A DNA stretch of 64,000 bases from Plutella xylostella (GCF_932276165.1 NC_063993.1:11170001-11234000); one strand, 5' to 3'; shown: positions 48,603 through 60,154, counted from the first letter of the stretch. The notes: generated by a model not told the origin, from the letters alone. Program-made: numbers and translations.

Positions 48603-50194
48603 CACTGCCGGGCAATGAAATAGTTCCACTGATGTAACACCAAATTACTCCTAAACGAAAAATGCTAGCTTAATGACGCCTTCTGCAATATTGGAGAATA
48701 TTTAATTGCGCATCAGAATATTCCCATGTAAAAACTTAAATACTGTAATAAAAAAATTAATTAAATGTTTAAAAAAAAATGGGGCATTTGGCAAATAGAA
48801 CAAAATCTCTAATTATGCGTTTATTAGGTGTAAACGTGGTATTTTGATAACTCACTACTTGGTGTTTCCTCCATGTGCTCTCAATACAGCTTCTACGCGA
48901 TTGGGCATGATGAATACCAGATTCTTCAGCATATGCTGAGGACTGTTCTCCCATTCTTTGATGAGCGCGTCTTTCAAGCCACGAAGTGTAATTGGAGGTA
49001 AATCTCGGTCTTTCAAAGGTCTGTCAAGCTTGTCCCAAGCATGCTCAATGGGATTCAAATCGGGGCTCCTTGCTGGCCACTCCATTTTGTGGATTCATAC
49101 GTCATGAAGATACTCATTTACAACTTGAGCAGTGTGCGCCCGTGCATTATCGTGCATGAACATGACATTCTCGCCCATATTGGCCAAAAACGGACCAGCA
49201 TGTTCATTGAGGACCTCATTGATGTATCTCACAGTAGTTAGGTTCCCGTTCTCGATTGGAACTAACGCTGTTCGACCCTCTGCAGAGATACCCGCCCACG
49301 CGTGAAAGCTGCCTCCGCCGTGGGCCACTTTTTCTTCAAAACATACTTGTGAAAAATGCTCTCCTGGTTGTCGGTATACTCTTTTCCTCCCATCATGATG
49401 GTACAGCATAAATTGTGACTCATCTGAGAACATCACTCTGCCCCATTCGTCCTCATTCCATTCTGTATGATCACGGGCGTATCGCAATCGGGCAACTTTA
49501 TGATGCCGTTCCAGTTTTGAGCCAATTGCTGGCCTGTAAAGCTTTAATCTTCTTTCGGCAAGACGTCTCCTGACTGTCCACTCGCTTATTGGCTCCCTTC
49601 GTGCTTGTAGAAGTTGTTGTTGAACGGCTACTCCCGTCTGATGTCGATTTCTTAACATGATTTCCTCAATTAATCGATCTTTTCGGACTGTTGTGCACCT
49701 TGGCTTGCCAGTACCTGGTCTTCTCAGGTTTATTCCAGTCTCCCTAAACCTTTAGATCACTCGTCGTACTGTAGTATGAGTCACACCCATTATTCTGGCC
49801 GCATTTCTTGGGCTGGTTCCCATTTCCACCATGGTGATGATTCTCGCACAATCCTCGTGTGATACAGGCATGATTTATGGGTACGAGAGCCGTAAGACTT
49901 TACAATTTTATAATTCTTTCACAACGACAAAAAAAATAATGAAATTAAACGAAAAACTCAAAACGAAGCAAATGTTTTCCTAAATTTTCAAACCTGAAAA
50001 TTTTCCTTCTTATCTTTTTTTATCCATGTCTTCGAAAAGAACACTATTAAAAAGAGTTTGCATTTAAAAATGTTTGCATAATAAACTATATTTCATTAAA
50101 CTTTTTAATTCATGAGGCTAGGTTCTATATCTTAGGAGATATTAAGGTGTTTGTCGGCATTTTGTGGGTGGAACTATTTCATTGCCCGGCAGTG
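48603..50194 (-). mobile_element. Complete Tc1-like transposon (1592 bp)
   Basis: The ends CACTGCCGGGCAATGAAATA (48603 on) and its inverse (to 50194) pair exactly over at least 27 bp. TA at 48601-48602 and 50195-50196 is the target duplication. One transposase gene fills the interior. The size and ends are typical of Tc1 elements. It probably sits in the 5' intron of the propeller gene. Confidence 0.95.
48855..49871 (-). pseudogene. Tc1 transposase (DD34E) with two in-frame stops
   Basis: From ATG at 49871 a frame of 338 residues can be followed without shifts. It has an N-terminal helix-turn-helix (PRNAARIMGVTHTTVRRVI), then the second DNA-binding domain, then the catalytic core. The first Asp is in MFSDESQF, the second in FMHDNARAHT, and the Glu in SPDLNPIEH, 34 residues after the second Asp, the Tc1 signature. 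Two stops interrupt it: TAA directly after RRVI (about 49757), and TGA at 49095-49097 between HDV and IHKMEW. Both look like single-base changes. The copy cannot make a full transposase but its ends could be moved by a relative. Confidence 0.93.
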
Positions 50195-51736
50195 TAAGTT
50201 ATGCTGGAATAAGTTATAGTTGCAAAAAGGTAGTTAAGTAAGTACTCACTCAAATAATTCTGTTAACGAATTTGATTGATGAACAGGAAACCAACTGTCC
50301 AAATAAGCTATTCGTCTTTATTTTATACACTAATCAATACCTTTGGTAGGTACGTATACATTTAAGATAAGTGTGGATGACAGGAAAACTAAACCACGTA
50401 AATTACCTGAAGTTTCAAGTGGTTAGTTACTACCTACGTAGGTACAGTCGTCTCCATAAATATGATTCCTACCACCTACCTACTATTACTTTTAAACTTA
50501 GGTGCATAATTTTGTCAGAACCGAACTGCTAATTGGTGGTGTAATTATGTAGTTATCTGCACCTGGGTCTCTCGAACGCTGCCGCTTGTCCACTGCGTGT
50601 TGGTGGGTTCACATAATATAGGTATCTAGATGTGCTAGATCGAGATAATAATATGCAGGTTTCCTCACGATGTTTTCCTTCACTTGGGCGCTTACCCAAC
50701 TGAGCTATCATCACTCGTACTGAACCGAACTTATCATAATGCTAATTTATTATTTTTACTAACACTTTTAGATAGGTACTTAGATAGTTTAAGCGGCTTT
50801 GGAAATTAGTAAGTGCAGTTTTTTTTGAGTAATTACCTACCTAACATTCCACCCTGTATAAGAATCTCTCCGGGAAAACACTTGCCTGATTATGATAATG
50901 GTGTAACCAATATACACTTAAAAATTCATCCCAGATAAGATAAATGAAAACTTATAACTCAAGAGGTTTGAGATTTACCTACCGAGATTAGATACTACCC
51001 CTATTAGATATCTACTAAGTATATGAGTAATGCAATTGATGACGTAGAGGCGACCTACCCTATAAATAATTTTAATGAGGTGTGTTGCAATTCGCAAGCT
51101 GCTTCGAAACATTTATTCAAAGTAGGTACATACAGTTCGTACCTACCTTACGTTCGAGACGATACTTTTTCCATCAACATTCCGCTTTACGGCCCCGCCA
51201 TCTACCGGTAGCCTTAGACTTTAAAATATTTTTTATTAAATCTACCATTGTACCTTAGTCTTATTTCAGAGTAATACATCGAAATTAATAAATACCTAGA
51301 TATTTATTTTTGAATTTCATAGTTATCGTAGTTATACTAACGGGCCAGCTCTAGAAAACAAAGAGTGCAGAGTACAACTTTATTGCTACCTTATTCTGAG
51401 GAAGCGTAAGCGTAAAAGTGACTAAAACTTTTTATGTCAATATACAGTCTTTTTATTATGTGTTTTTCTATTTCTTGCGTACCTTGTTGTTTTGATGCTA
51501 TCAAATCTTTGTACTAGCTTTTAAAAGTACTTTTACGTTATTTAATGACTTTTTTGTGTTAATTACATTAAATAGTCGCTAAATGTTTTATTTGTGACCT
51601 TCATCCTTCATTGGCATTTTGATTCAACCAGCTGTCAGTTTAGTGAAGTAAAGTGAATGAACAGAAAGAAAACATAACCAATTCTTCTACAAAAAGATGA
51701 TTGTAAACACAAGCTGAGGTCCGTAATAAAATTAAA
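50195..51736. other. Gap between the Tc1 element and the zinc-finger gene
   Basis: AT-rich, with a SINE in the minus direction (50540-50725) and no supported exon. The upstream exon predicted for the propeller gene should lie here or further right on the minus strand but could not be picked out. The zinc-finger promoter is probably in the last few hundred bases; no clear core element was seen. Confidence 0.45.
50540..50725 (-). repeat. tRNA-headed SINE (third type), inverted
   Basis: On the minus strand: GATAGCTCAGTTGGGTAAGC, then GAAGGAAAACATCGTGAGGA, CCTGCATATTATTATCTCG and GAACCCACCAACACGCAGTG. It shares the head and the AACATCGTGAGGAAACCTGC core with the forward copy at 56365. Confidence 0.7.
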
Positions 51737-54700
51737 ATGAGGACCGTAGATCACCATTTGCTGGAGGATAAGATGGAAGAAGCCGTAACTCATTATATTA
51801 ACAGCCACTCCCACGAAGTAAGTGTAAACATTTTGTTAATCTTGCCCAAAAAATGTAAACGCAATGGATGCTTGCCATTCTTCTGTAATACAGTTCATAA
51901 TTTGTCTATTTGTCATTTATATTTATAAATCTTTAAACTAAAATTCACCAAACCACATAAACTTATGCATCAAGAAGTTTGTTGCAGTTGTCTGAAAAAT
52001 GTTGTGTATTTTTTTTCTCAGCAAGTCCATGTAGATGGCAATGGCTTGGGTCTGAACATCCAGGAGGAGGGCAGCAGTCGCGTCGTCACCCTCATGCACT
52101 CGCAGTCATTCTCCTCACAAATGTGCAGGTACATTTTTTTTATTACTCCTCAAAAACTGGAAAAATAAATATTAGCTCTATGTAAACAAAGACAATGGAT
52201 ACTTCCTGTAGGAGTGTTGCAGTGACCTGTGACTCTGGGAACCTTGTATGTACTGTAATTAATTAGCCTTTGGATGCCTTTTACTGTTTGTATTGAAATT
52301 TGCTAAATAATAAAGCTTTATTGTCCTGAAAACCATTCCATTCCATTACTGAATTCTCATTTTAATGAATGTATAAGAATAATTTAATAATCTTGATGAT
52401 GTGAATGATTTAGTAATCCCCAGCAGTAGTACAGCAACATTGTAATAAGTTTTGGGGTTGAGAGTTTTGAACATCCAGCCAGGCAGGGTTTTAAGTACTC
52501 CCTTGCTGGGGGTATGCAGAGGAGTACCTCTGCAGCCAGTAGGCTGCACTCACTTTATACAATACTACCCAGTATTGTACTTAAACTCATTGTAATAGGC
52601 AGCAAGCCTATTACAATCCTTGGGGCACAACTAACACCCAAGACCAAATATCTATGATTCAATGCGCTGACCGGGTATCAAACTCAATACCAAAGCATAA
52701 TGAACTCAAACTCAACTCAAAATTTTTTATTCATCGTAAAAATATAAAATTTTCTGATGAACGTAAATTTTTACAAACTACTCTCCGTTCGGATAAGGGG
52801 GGCTCTTTCTGTCTAAGGAGAAGAACGGAAGCAAGAAACTCCTGAGCCATCTTTTCAAAAAAAGACTTAATACTAGTTAGTATACAGTACTTATAAGCTT
52901 AATAATAATAATTATAATAATATGAGCAGAGCTAACTATTTATCACAGCCATGCATTAACGTCCTCTAAGTAATCATAAATTTTATAATAAGCTTTTTTA
53001 AAGAGTTTCTCTTTTAATGAACCCTATTCTGTATGTTTGTTTGCAATAAAGTGTTGAAATAATTAAAAACCCTGCACCACCTATAATCTATTTGTTCTTA
53101 CTTGGCACAAAAGGTAAACAATCATGGTTTCGTTACGAAATTTATCATGTGTGCTAGTAAGTATTTAATTTTTTGTTATTTTTTATTTTAAAGGTAAGTA
53201 CCTTTTGTGCCAAGTAAGAATGAATGCAGTATAATCATTCTGTATAAAATATTTTGTAGTAAATAAGCGTGTCCACAGACAGGTGTCAGGGAGCGAGGTG
53301 GGCGCGGGGTGGGGCGAGGAGGACCCCGAGCTGCGCATCGCGGCGCTGGCGGCGCACCTCGCGCAGCACTCGCGTCTGCACCAGCCTGCGCATGTCAAGG
53401 TAACGTGTTAAGGGACGAAAGATGGTTGCAGGATAATGTAATTAATAATAACACTAATAACACAGGCCTTGCTTACACCCATGAGATAGGGAATTAATGT
53501 CTAAAAGAATGAGTGAAAAACAAAGAACATAATCATCATCACAACAACCCATCACAACCTTACTGCTGGGTCTCTTTCCAATGAAGGAAGGCTTTTATAC
53601 CTAGTCCACCATGCTGGCCTAGTGCGGGTTGGTGGACCCGAACATAAGGAAGCTTGTGCTGTGAGAATGAGCCAAGACTGTCTGAGCAATCTGTATAAAC
53701 AGTACAGTAGTAAACATATTTTCTTTCATTCTAATAGTAGATTGTAGTACCCAAGTTTGATTAGCGCACTCTCTGTTCCATCACTTTAGTAACGATGGAA
53801 TGGATGACTCACACAACTGAAGGGCCCTATAGAACTGAAACATGTTATTAGAACACGTAGTGTTATAGATACAAAAGGATGATCTCTTATTTTCCTGTCC
53901 TAAATAATTTTTTGGTAAAAGATTGAAGGTAACTTTAGCTTACTTAACTGAAAAATTGGTGTTGTGTTTCAGATACCCACCTCTAGGAGTGAACTGGAAT
54001 CCTCGGTGATGCTGGAAAGACTTGCCTTCAACGGACAGACCCTGGTAAGTATTACAAAGCTATTATATGCATAAACTAGATTTCACCTGGAGCTTTACAT
54101 TGTCTTACCATTAATCATTGATTGTCCTGGCTGATGTCACTCTATCGTGTATCACATACTCTTTACGCGTCAAATCAAATGCCCAAAGACTGTTTAGATG
54201 CAGGTGCAGGTACTTACATCCCCAATTAGAATAGAATAGAAGTTGGGTTCTGGTTACACCCCCACATAAAATAGAATCGAATAAAATAGACTTCCCCACA
54301 AGACTTAACTTTGATCACTTGTCTGCAGGAGCACCAATCAGAGCCGATCCTGGTGGAGGTCCCGTCGCTCCCCCCGCTCCCCCCGCTGCCCCCCCTGCAG
54401 GGGATCAAGCGTTGCGAGCCGGACTGGTACAAGACTAAGGCACAGCTCAAGGTGACATAGAATAGAATATTGCTTTATTGAACATCACATAAATCAGACA
54501 TACAAAAACATACTTGCTTACATAGGTGAAATAATGCACACACACATTCAGCGGCCTTATCCCTAAGAGCAATCTCTTACAGCCTAAATGAAAATTAACT
54601 GCACACATCAATATTTATGTAATGCAACGGATAGAATTTATTTACTTTTCACGTTGAAAAGCCATGCCGGAATTTTCATACTCACAAATAGTATGCTTAA

Positions 54701-57700
54701 TGATCTGCTACTGACCAACTTTACGATGTGTTATGTAACATGTTACACAGCGAGCATTCGTGCAGTTAGTACATAGTGTACTGGGATACCAACGAGCAAA
54801 GAGAATACAGCGTTGCGTAACATGCTCGCTGGGAATGTTACATTACAGTCCGTAACTTTGGTCAGTACCCACCTTAAGGCAACTTGCTTTTTTTTTGCCT
54901 GATTTTGATGGATTAAAACCTCTCTTCTCCTTCTCTTTCAGGACGACTCCCTCTCCCTAGCTGAGGAAAGCCCCCCCGAGGCGGCGGCGTCCCCGCGGCG
55001 CCAGCACAGCCGCAAGAGCCTGCCGCACAAGAAGCGCATCTCGCGCCGCCTGCGCCGCCCGCACGCCACTCGCAGGCCACAGGTATCATATCGCGATTCG
55101 CCATAAATACGGCGCTCTGATTGGAGCTTTGGATTGATTCTGATTGGATTGAGAACGTACTAAAAGAGTTTGTCGACGTCGATAACGAACTCGTGTAGCC
55201 TTGCCTGGTGGAATGTAAAGACGATGTTGCCTTGTTGACGATATTGATTGGACTGATGTGATGTGAATAATGTTACAGTGAAGGAATCATGTTACATTGC
55301 ATCGGTGTCGATATGAAATAAAAAATAAATAAACATAAACTCAAAGTGCTATCAAAATACTTTGAAACCCAGCCTGAACATTATTCTGTTCCACTACCTA
55401 AAAAAATCTTGGTATTCATGCCAGTTTGTTAGTTCACCAATGACATACACAACTTCAGCACACATATTAACACCCTTGTTCTCCCATTCCAGGACATAGT
55501 GGTGATAAACTGCGCGGAGGGCGTCCCACAGGACGAGGAGATCTTGCCCGACAGCTTCGTGACAGAACCTGCTTTACCCCCTCACCACCATACTGAGGTG
55601 AGGATAATATATCTATAAGTACCTCGTTTCAGCTAAGATGATTCCGTTGACGTTGTAGAGACGTTTTGAGTTTTACGGATTTAGAGATATCCAATTAGTA
55701 ATTAATGAAATTTGTCATTTTTCTATACGAGTCGTATCCAATGAAATGTAATTGTAATTGAAATTGACTCACATTTCTCAGTATAGTCATGCTACACAAA
55801 TTTGCTATTTACTCTTAATTTACTTGATGAAATACATAAAAAGACACATAATCTGGCTTATATTTTAACGGCTGAAGGAAAGAAGAACTTTTGAAGCTCC
55901 AAAAGTTACTTATTGTTTAGATTTTTTATGATTTAGATTTGACACCAGCTGTCATCCCATACATTTTCGAGCTGTCCAAACGGGCCTATTATATTTCGGC
56001 GACTATAATATTCAAGCGTAATTCCGAAAATTGTGACCTGTCACATTAATCATGCTAGCTGAAATAAGGTATGCCTAAATACAGGCTGTTCTATTTCTTA
56101 GTGCGTTGTGTTATCGTCACTCTAGGTTCCTTTCGTGCACCAGTGGTTCAAACTTATTTAAGTACCTCTCTCTATCCTCAGCTGCGTCCCGTGTACATCT
56201 GCCAGCTGTGCGGCGCGTACTACGCGGAGGAACAACTGCGGTTCTATCAGCACCTGCGAGCTCACTACGAGCCGCCCGCCGGCATCGAGCAGGCCGACCT
56301 CGCCATAGACAAGGTAAGATTAATAGCTGGCAGAATATAATATACATCTAGCAATAAAGAGCGGTGGTAGCTCAGTTGGGTAAGCACCCGCTTCTTAAGC
56401 CAGAGATGCGGGTACGAATCTCGGCGCTGGCATGTACCAATGACTTCTTTGAATCTATGTACAATGGATACCATCGCTCCTATGGTGAACGAAAACATCG
56501 TGAGGAAACCTGCATATCTCTGTATAAACACATAATAATATGTGGGGACATTTTACATACGGTTATCCGACCCCAAACTAGGGAAAGCCTGTAATATGGG
56601 GATCGGACTGCTGATAGATGCTGATTTAGATATGATAGATAGATTATTAGCACCTAAGACCCGATTAAATATTATATCGGATGTTCACTGTACTGCTTAA
56701 ATTTCAAACTCAATAATAATATCCACGTTTTTACCTTTCACAGATGACCAACACATGCATAGTGGACAACGCCGCCAACCTCCCCGACTCAATAGTGGAA
56801 CTGTCCCTCGAAAACACCATGCCCAAGACCACCATGTACCAGACCATAGACAAACATATCCTCTACACGACCAGCGATAAAACGCTCAATTACTCGACTA
56901 ATAAGGTGCTATATTCCATGGCTAGCATGGATAAACCTGGTGATAAAGAAGACATGTATGAGGAGGAAGAGAGGATAGAGTTCTACAACTGCAGTCGGTG
57001 TAATAAGACGTTTAGGAAGCAGAAGCATTGCGAAGCGCATATAAGGGAGGCGCATTCGAAGGTTAGTACTGTTTATATATTAAGGTCAGTTGTATTGTAT
57101 AAGCCCGGCAAGTTGCTATTGCGTGCCATTGTTCAGAGCAAGTAATGTTGGCCTTTGTACACTTATAACAGGTCATATTGACAAGGACGCGATGACTAAA
57201 TTAGCAAATAATTTTACAAAAACTTCATGCCGCGCAGCAATAATGGCAATTATGGACTTGTACCTAAATCTCAGACGAAATTTGCATAAAATTTGCACCA
57301 TTCCTAAACATTATAACGCTCGCAGATAAAGATACAGTATTGGCAAGCCTTAGACACCTACCGTGCTATCTGCACAAGTCAGTTCACTTTCATATTGTAA
57401 TTCTTTACCTACAAGCCTTATAGTAACGTGTACTACCATCGGGTCTTGGGTGTTGATATTTAAATTGAGTATCTATCTATCTATCTATGTATTTGTGTAG
57501 ATATATCAGCTGCCCGACACTCATAACACAGGTTCTGCCTAGCTTGGGGTCGAAAGGCCGTGTGTGAGATGTCCCCACATATTTATTTATTTATTGCGAT
57601 ACTTACCGAAATAAAATGAGTCAGTCCACCATTTTCATATTTCTACTTTATTGCCGAGACTTATAGCACCAAATTCTTCCCACAGGTAGACGAGATGAAC

Positions 57701-60154
57701 GAGTTCAGCGAGCCCGAAGACCTGATGGAGGGCATCCACGTGGCGGTGGAGGGCGCGGCGCAGTACTCGCCGCCGCTGCCGCCGCTCGAGCCCCCGCCCG
57801 CCGACCACATCTACAGGTAATGGATGATGATGATGATGATTGGTCCAACCAATAATAAGCTTCCAACAGAAGTTGCTCAAATGCCAGAGAATAAGTTTAA
57901 GGCCAAGATAAATAGTCGTTGCTTAGCACTTGCTCAAACTAATGCTTAGCCAAGTACGACTTCACCTGAACAAAGTCGAGTTGCAATGAGTCTCTAAAAT
58001 AGACACTACATAGCGTTTGCTCGGCTAAGTCACTGGCTTAGAACCTGTTATGTCAAATCTGCGTCAAATGTATATTTATTTATCTGTGGTTATAGTTTCA
58101 TTCCATAGTTTTTCAGCAAATTTGGTATAAATGTGGTCTGTGGATAGCGTGAGAGCATAGAATAATAATTTCCTGAGAGTGTGGCAGATGTGACAACTTG
58201 GGTATGCTAAGCAAGGGCCAAGTCTTGAAAAATGTGAACTCGAACTCGGCTAAGTCAGAGTGCGAACTTACTGGCATAGTCTGTGCTCAAGTAGTGTCTA
58301 TTTTAGTGAATTCGTGTTCTTAGCATGTGCTTAAGCTAAGACTCCGTCTTAGTTTCGTCTATTTATCTTGGCCTAAGTGTTACATTAAAGAGAAACTCAG
58401 TAAAAAAGCTTATTATAAAATTGATGATTACTTAGAGGACGTTAATGCATGGCTGTGATAAGTAGTTAGCTCTGCTCATATTATTATAATAATAATTATT
58501 AAGCTTATATGTATTGTATACCAACTAGTTTTAAGTCTTTTTTTGAAAAGATGGCTCAGGAGTTTCTTGCCTCCGTTCTTCTCCTTAGACAGAAAGAGCC
58601 CCCCCTTATCCGAACGGAGAGTAATTTGTAAAAATTGACGTTCATCAGAAAATTTTATATTTGTACGATGAATAAAAAATTTTGACTTTGACTTTGACTT
58701 TGACCAACCGATTTCGGCCATGGCGACCACTTCGACCCCTAGTTCTGTTGGCGCGCGTGCGCCCTAAGATGGCTTATATAGCCGATCTTTGCGGCGAACC
58801 CCTTTGCACAATGTAATGGACCAGCTCAGTGACACGAGGACCTGATGGAAGCTGAAGTGACAGAGGACTGGTCATATCTGCCGAAGAACCGATAACCGTT
58901 GGGGTAGACGAGTTTTCGAGTGGAGACCACACGCAGCGTGGGACGCCCTCCTGCCCTCTGGACTGACGACCTTGGGCGGTTAGCCGCTAGTGCTTGGATG
59001 AGAAAAGCCGAGGACCGAGTGTTGTGGCGCTCCTTGGGAGAGACCTATGTCCAGCAGTTGATGATTATTGGCTGATGATGATGACGAGGTCCTGATGGAG
59101 GGCATCCACGTGGCGGTGGAGGGCGCGGCGCAGTACTCGCCGCCGCTGCCGCCGCTCGAGCCCGCGTCCGCCGACCACATCTACAGGTAATGATATATAA
59201 TAATATGCGGGGACATCTCACACACGGCCATCCGACCCCAAGCTAGGCAGAGCCTGTGTTATGGGTATCGGACAGCTGATATATCTACACAAATACATAG
59301 ATAGATACATATTAAATATAAATATCAACACCAAGACCCGAGTACAAATATTTGTCTTTAAACAAATATCTGCCCCAGCCGGGAATCGAACCCGGGACCT
59401 TCCGCATCAGGGCCACTAACCACTACGCCATCCGACCGACAAATGATGATGTAATGGACCAGCTCAGTGACAAGAGGACCTGATGGAGGGCATCCACGTG
59501 GCGGTGGAGGGCGCGGCGCAGTACTTGCCGCCGCTGCCGCCGCTCGAGCCCCCGCCCGCCGACCACATCGACAGGTACATCGAACCCGGGACCTTCGGCA
59601 TGGTAGTCAGGGTCACTCACCACTAGACCATTCGGTCACGTTACGTCTACGTGACTGTGGAGAGATTGGACCAATGAAAAGAAACTAACTAATCTAACCA
59701 ACGTTAAAAAACCCCGACATTCAAATGCTACTAGCATTAAGTTCGCCTTTGTACAATGTTTTTATGTGCAATAAAGAATTTATAATAATTCAACATTAAA
59801 AGTCGCATAACTTTTGATCAGCTAAATCGATTTTGATAAAATATGACACTCAGGGTAACATTATCTGTGATACGAAAGAAACTAAACGAAAATCCGTTCT
59901 GCTGTTTAGTAGCTTACGCTTCCACAGACAAACAGACTTACACAGATACGTTCAACTTATAACACCCCTTTTTCTATCAGGATGCAAGGGCGGACTTATT
60001 TACCTATCCCGACATTCCCCGCAGGTACACGAGTCGTCTGTCGCCGCCGCCGAGCCTGGCGTGCGCCGCGTGCCCGCTCACCTACACCCGGGAGGACCAG
60101 GAGCCGCAACAGCTTAAAGGTATTGTACTTAGTTTAGTAGGGATCCATGTGTAG
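51737..60154 (+). CDS. C2H2 zinc-finger protein, eleven exons followed; 3' end uncertain
   Basis: Exons with GT-AG borders in matching phase: 51737-51817, 52022-52128, 53279-53399, 53973-54044, 54329-54451, 54942-55082, 55493-55597, 56182-56313, 56744-57061, 57686-57816 and 60025-60119. Together they encode about 475 residues. The first finger is at C257, C260, H274, H278 and the second at C377, C380, H393, H398. Exon 11 begins a third (C457, C460, ACAACPLTY) but stops before any histidine. Exon 5 has a proline-leucine stretch and exon 6 a very basic block (about 187-214), a likely nuclear localisation signal. It is probably a nuclear DNA-binding regulator; the target is unknown. Either further exons lie beyond 60119, which would put the sugar transporter genes inside an intron, or translation runs on to TAG at 60152-60154. 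Two near-identical pseudo-copies of exon 10 lie in intron 10. Confidence 0.85.
52690..53062 (-). mobile_element. Retrotransposon 3' end in zinc-finger intron 2
   Basis: CTCAAACTCAACTCAAAATT at the left is the inverse of the (TTTGAC)n tail at 58680. It continues through TCTCCGTTCGGATAAGGGGG, AGGAGAAGAACGGAAGCAAG, CTCAGGAG-type and GCCATGCATTAACGTCCTCT blocks that match 58383-58700 in the opposite direction over about 320 bp. Confidence 0.75.
53530..53660 (-). repeat. Retrotransposon 3' tail, inverted, in zinc-finger intron 3
   Basis: ATCATCATCACAACAACCCA, TCTCTTTCCAATGAAGGAAG and CTAGTGCGGGTTGGTGGACC are the inverse of the tail family at 11290, 24775 and 40365. Confidence 0.7.
54455..54600 (-). 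repeat. LINE 3' tail, inverted, in zinc-finger intron 5
   Basis: It begins right after exon 5 with AATAGAATATTGCTTTATTG, the inverse of the (TTCTA)n/CAATAAAG end at 17090, and continues to GCGGCCTTATCCCTAAGAGC. Confidence 0.7.
56362..56620 (+). mobile_element. tRNA-headed SINE (third type) in zinc-finger intron 8
   Basis: GGTGGTAGCTCAGTTGGGTA and GATGCGGGTACGAATCTCGG resemble tRNA A and B boxes. AACATCGTGAGGAAACCTGC, common in lepidopteran repeats, follows. From about 56535 it runs into TAATATGTGGGGACATTTTA, resembling the 3' body of the other SINE family. It is a repeat rather than a working tRNA gene. Confidence 0.7.
57432..57585 (+). repeat. 5'-truncated SINE in zinc-finger intron 9
   Basis: CGGGTCTTGGGTGTTGATAT, (CTAT)n, TGTGTAGATATATCAGCTGC, GCCTAGCTTGGGGTCGAAAG and GCCGTGTGTGAGATGTCCCC form the 3' two thirds of the main SINE family. 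Confidence 0.75.
57896..58377. mobile_element. ~480-bp foldback MITE in zinc-finger intron 10
   Basis: The left end AAGGCCAAGATAAATAGTCG and the right end CGTCTATTTATCTTGGCCTA are inverse complements but for one base. Further in, AAAATAGACACTAC (about 57996) pairs with GTAGTGTCTATTTT (about 58292). No coding content. Confidence 0.75.
58383..58700 (+). mobile_element. Retrotransposon 3' end with (TTTGAC)n tail in zinc-finger intron 10
   Basis: It is the inverse of the repeat at 52690-53062, with the fuller tail GACTTTGACTTTGACTTTGA. GCCTCCGTTCTTCTCCTTAG and TATCCGAACGGAGAGTAATT mark the body. Confidence 0.75.
58810..59186 (+). pseudogene. Pseudo-exon: second copy of zinc-finger exon 10, split by an RTE insertion
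   Basis: The left part (58810-58849, ATGTAATGGACCAGCTCAGT ... GAGGACCTGATGGA) and the right part (59086-59186, through CACATCTACAG) are separated by 236 bp of RTE 3' end. The 96 bp at 59091-59186 differ from exon 10 at two positions. The following GTAATG donor is kept, but the 3' splice acceptor of exon 10 (CCCACAG) is not present upstream and a one-base loss shifts the frame near the start. I judge it not spliced in. Confidence 0.8.
58850..59085 (+). mobile_element. 5'-truncated RTE-LINE inserted in the pseudo-exon
   Basis: AGCTGAAGTGACAGAGGACT to GATGATTATTGGCTGATGAT matches the last ~235 bp of the RTE copy at 20723-21653. GAGGACCTGATGGA (58836-58849) and GAGGTCCTGATGGA (59086-59099) flank it as a 14-bp target duplication with one later change. 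Confidence 0.85.
59198..59447 (-). mobile_element. Full-length tRNA-derived SINE between pseudo-exon copies
   Basis: On the minus strand: head ATGGCGTAGTGGTTAGTGGC, GGTCCCGGGTTCGATTCCCG, GATATTTGTTTAAAGACAAA, CGGGTCTTGGTGTTGATATT, TGTGTAGATATATCAGCTGT and GCCGTGTGTGAGATGTCCCC. It separates pseudo-exon copies two and three exactly. Confidence 0.85.
59448..59640 (+). pseudogene. Pseudo-exon: third copy of zinc-finger exon 10, fused to a SINE head
   Basis: ATGTAATGGACCAGCTCAGT precedes a 96-bp block (59479-59574) that differs from exon 10 at two positions: TCG to TTG, and TAC to GAC just before the donor. It has the same leading sequence as copy two and no splice acceptor. It runs directly into the inverted head of a SINE (CGAACCCGGGACCTTCGGCA, 59581-59640) whose other two thirds are deleted. 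Confidence 0.8.
59725..59790 (+). repeat. LINE 3' end in zinc-finger intron 10
   Basis: ACTAGCATTAAGTTCGCCTT, then TTTTATGTGCAATAAAGAAT, as at 44538. Confidence 0.65.

Noticed and set aside
48560..48643. Longer N-terminus for the propeller protein (28 more residues)
   Set aside because: That part runs into the Tc1 terminal repeat, has no ATG, and a splice acceptor and signal peptide support the start at 48559.
56365..56435. tRNA gene
   Set aside because: The A and B boxes are present, but the cloverleaf is imperfect and a SINE body follows; the same head recurs inverted near 50680-50715.
59380..59447. tRNA gene on the minus strand
   Set aside because: It is the head of a full SINE with the family body attached.
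59091..59574. Extra exon 10 copies as functional alternative exons
   Set aside because: They keep the GTAATG or GTACAT donor side but lack the acceptor, and share a one-base loss that shifts the frame at their start.
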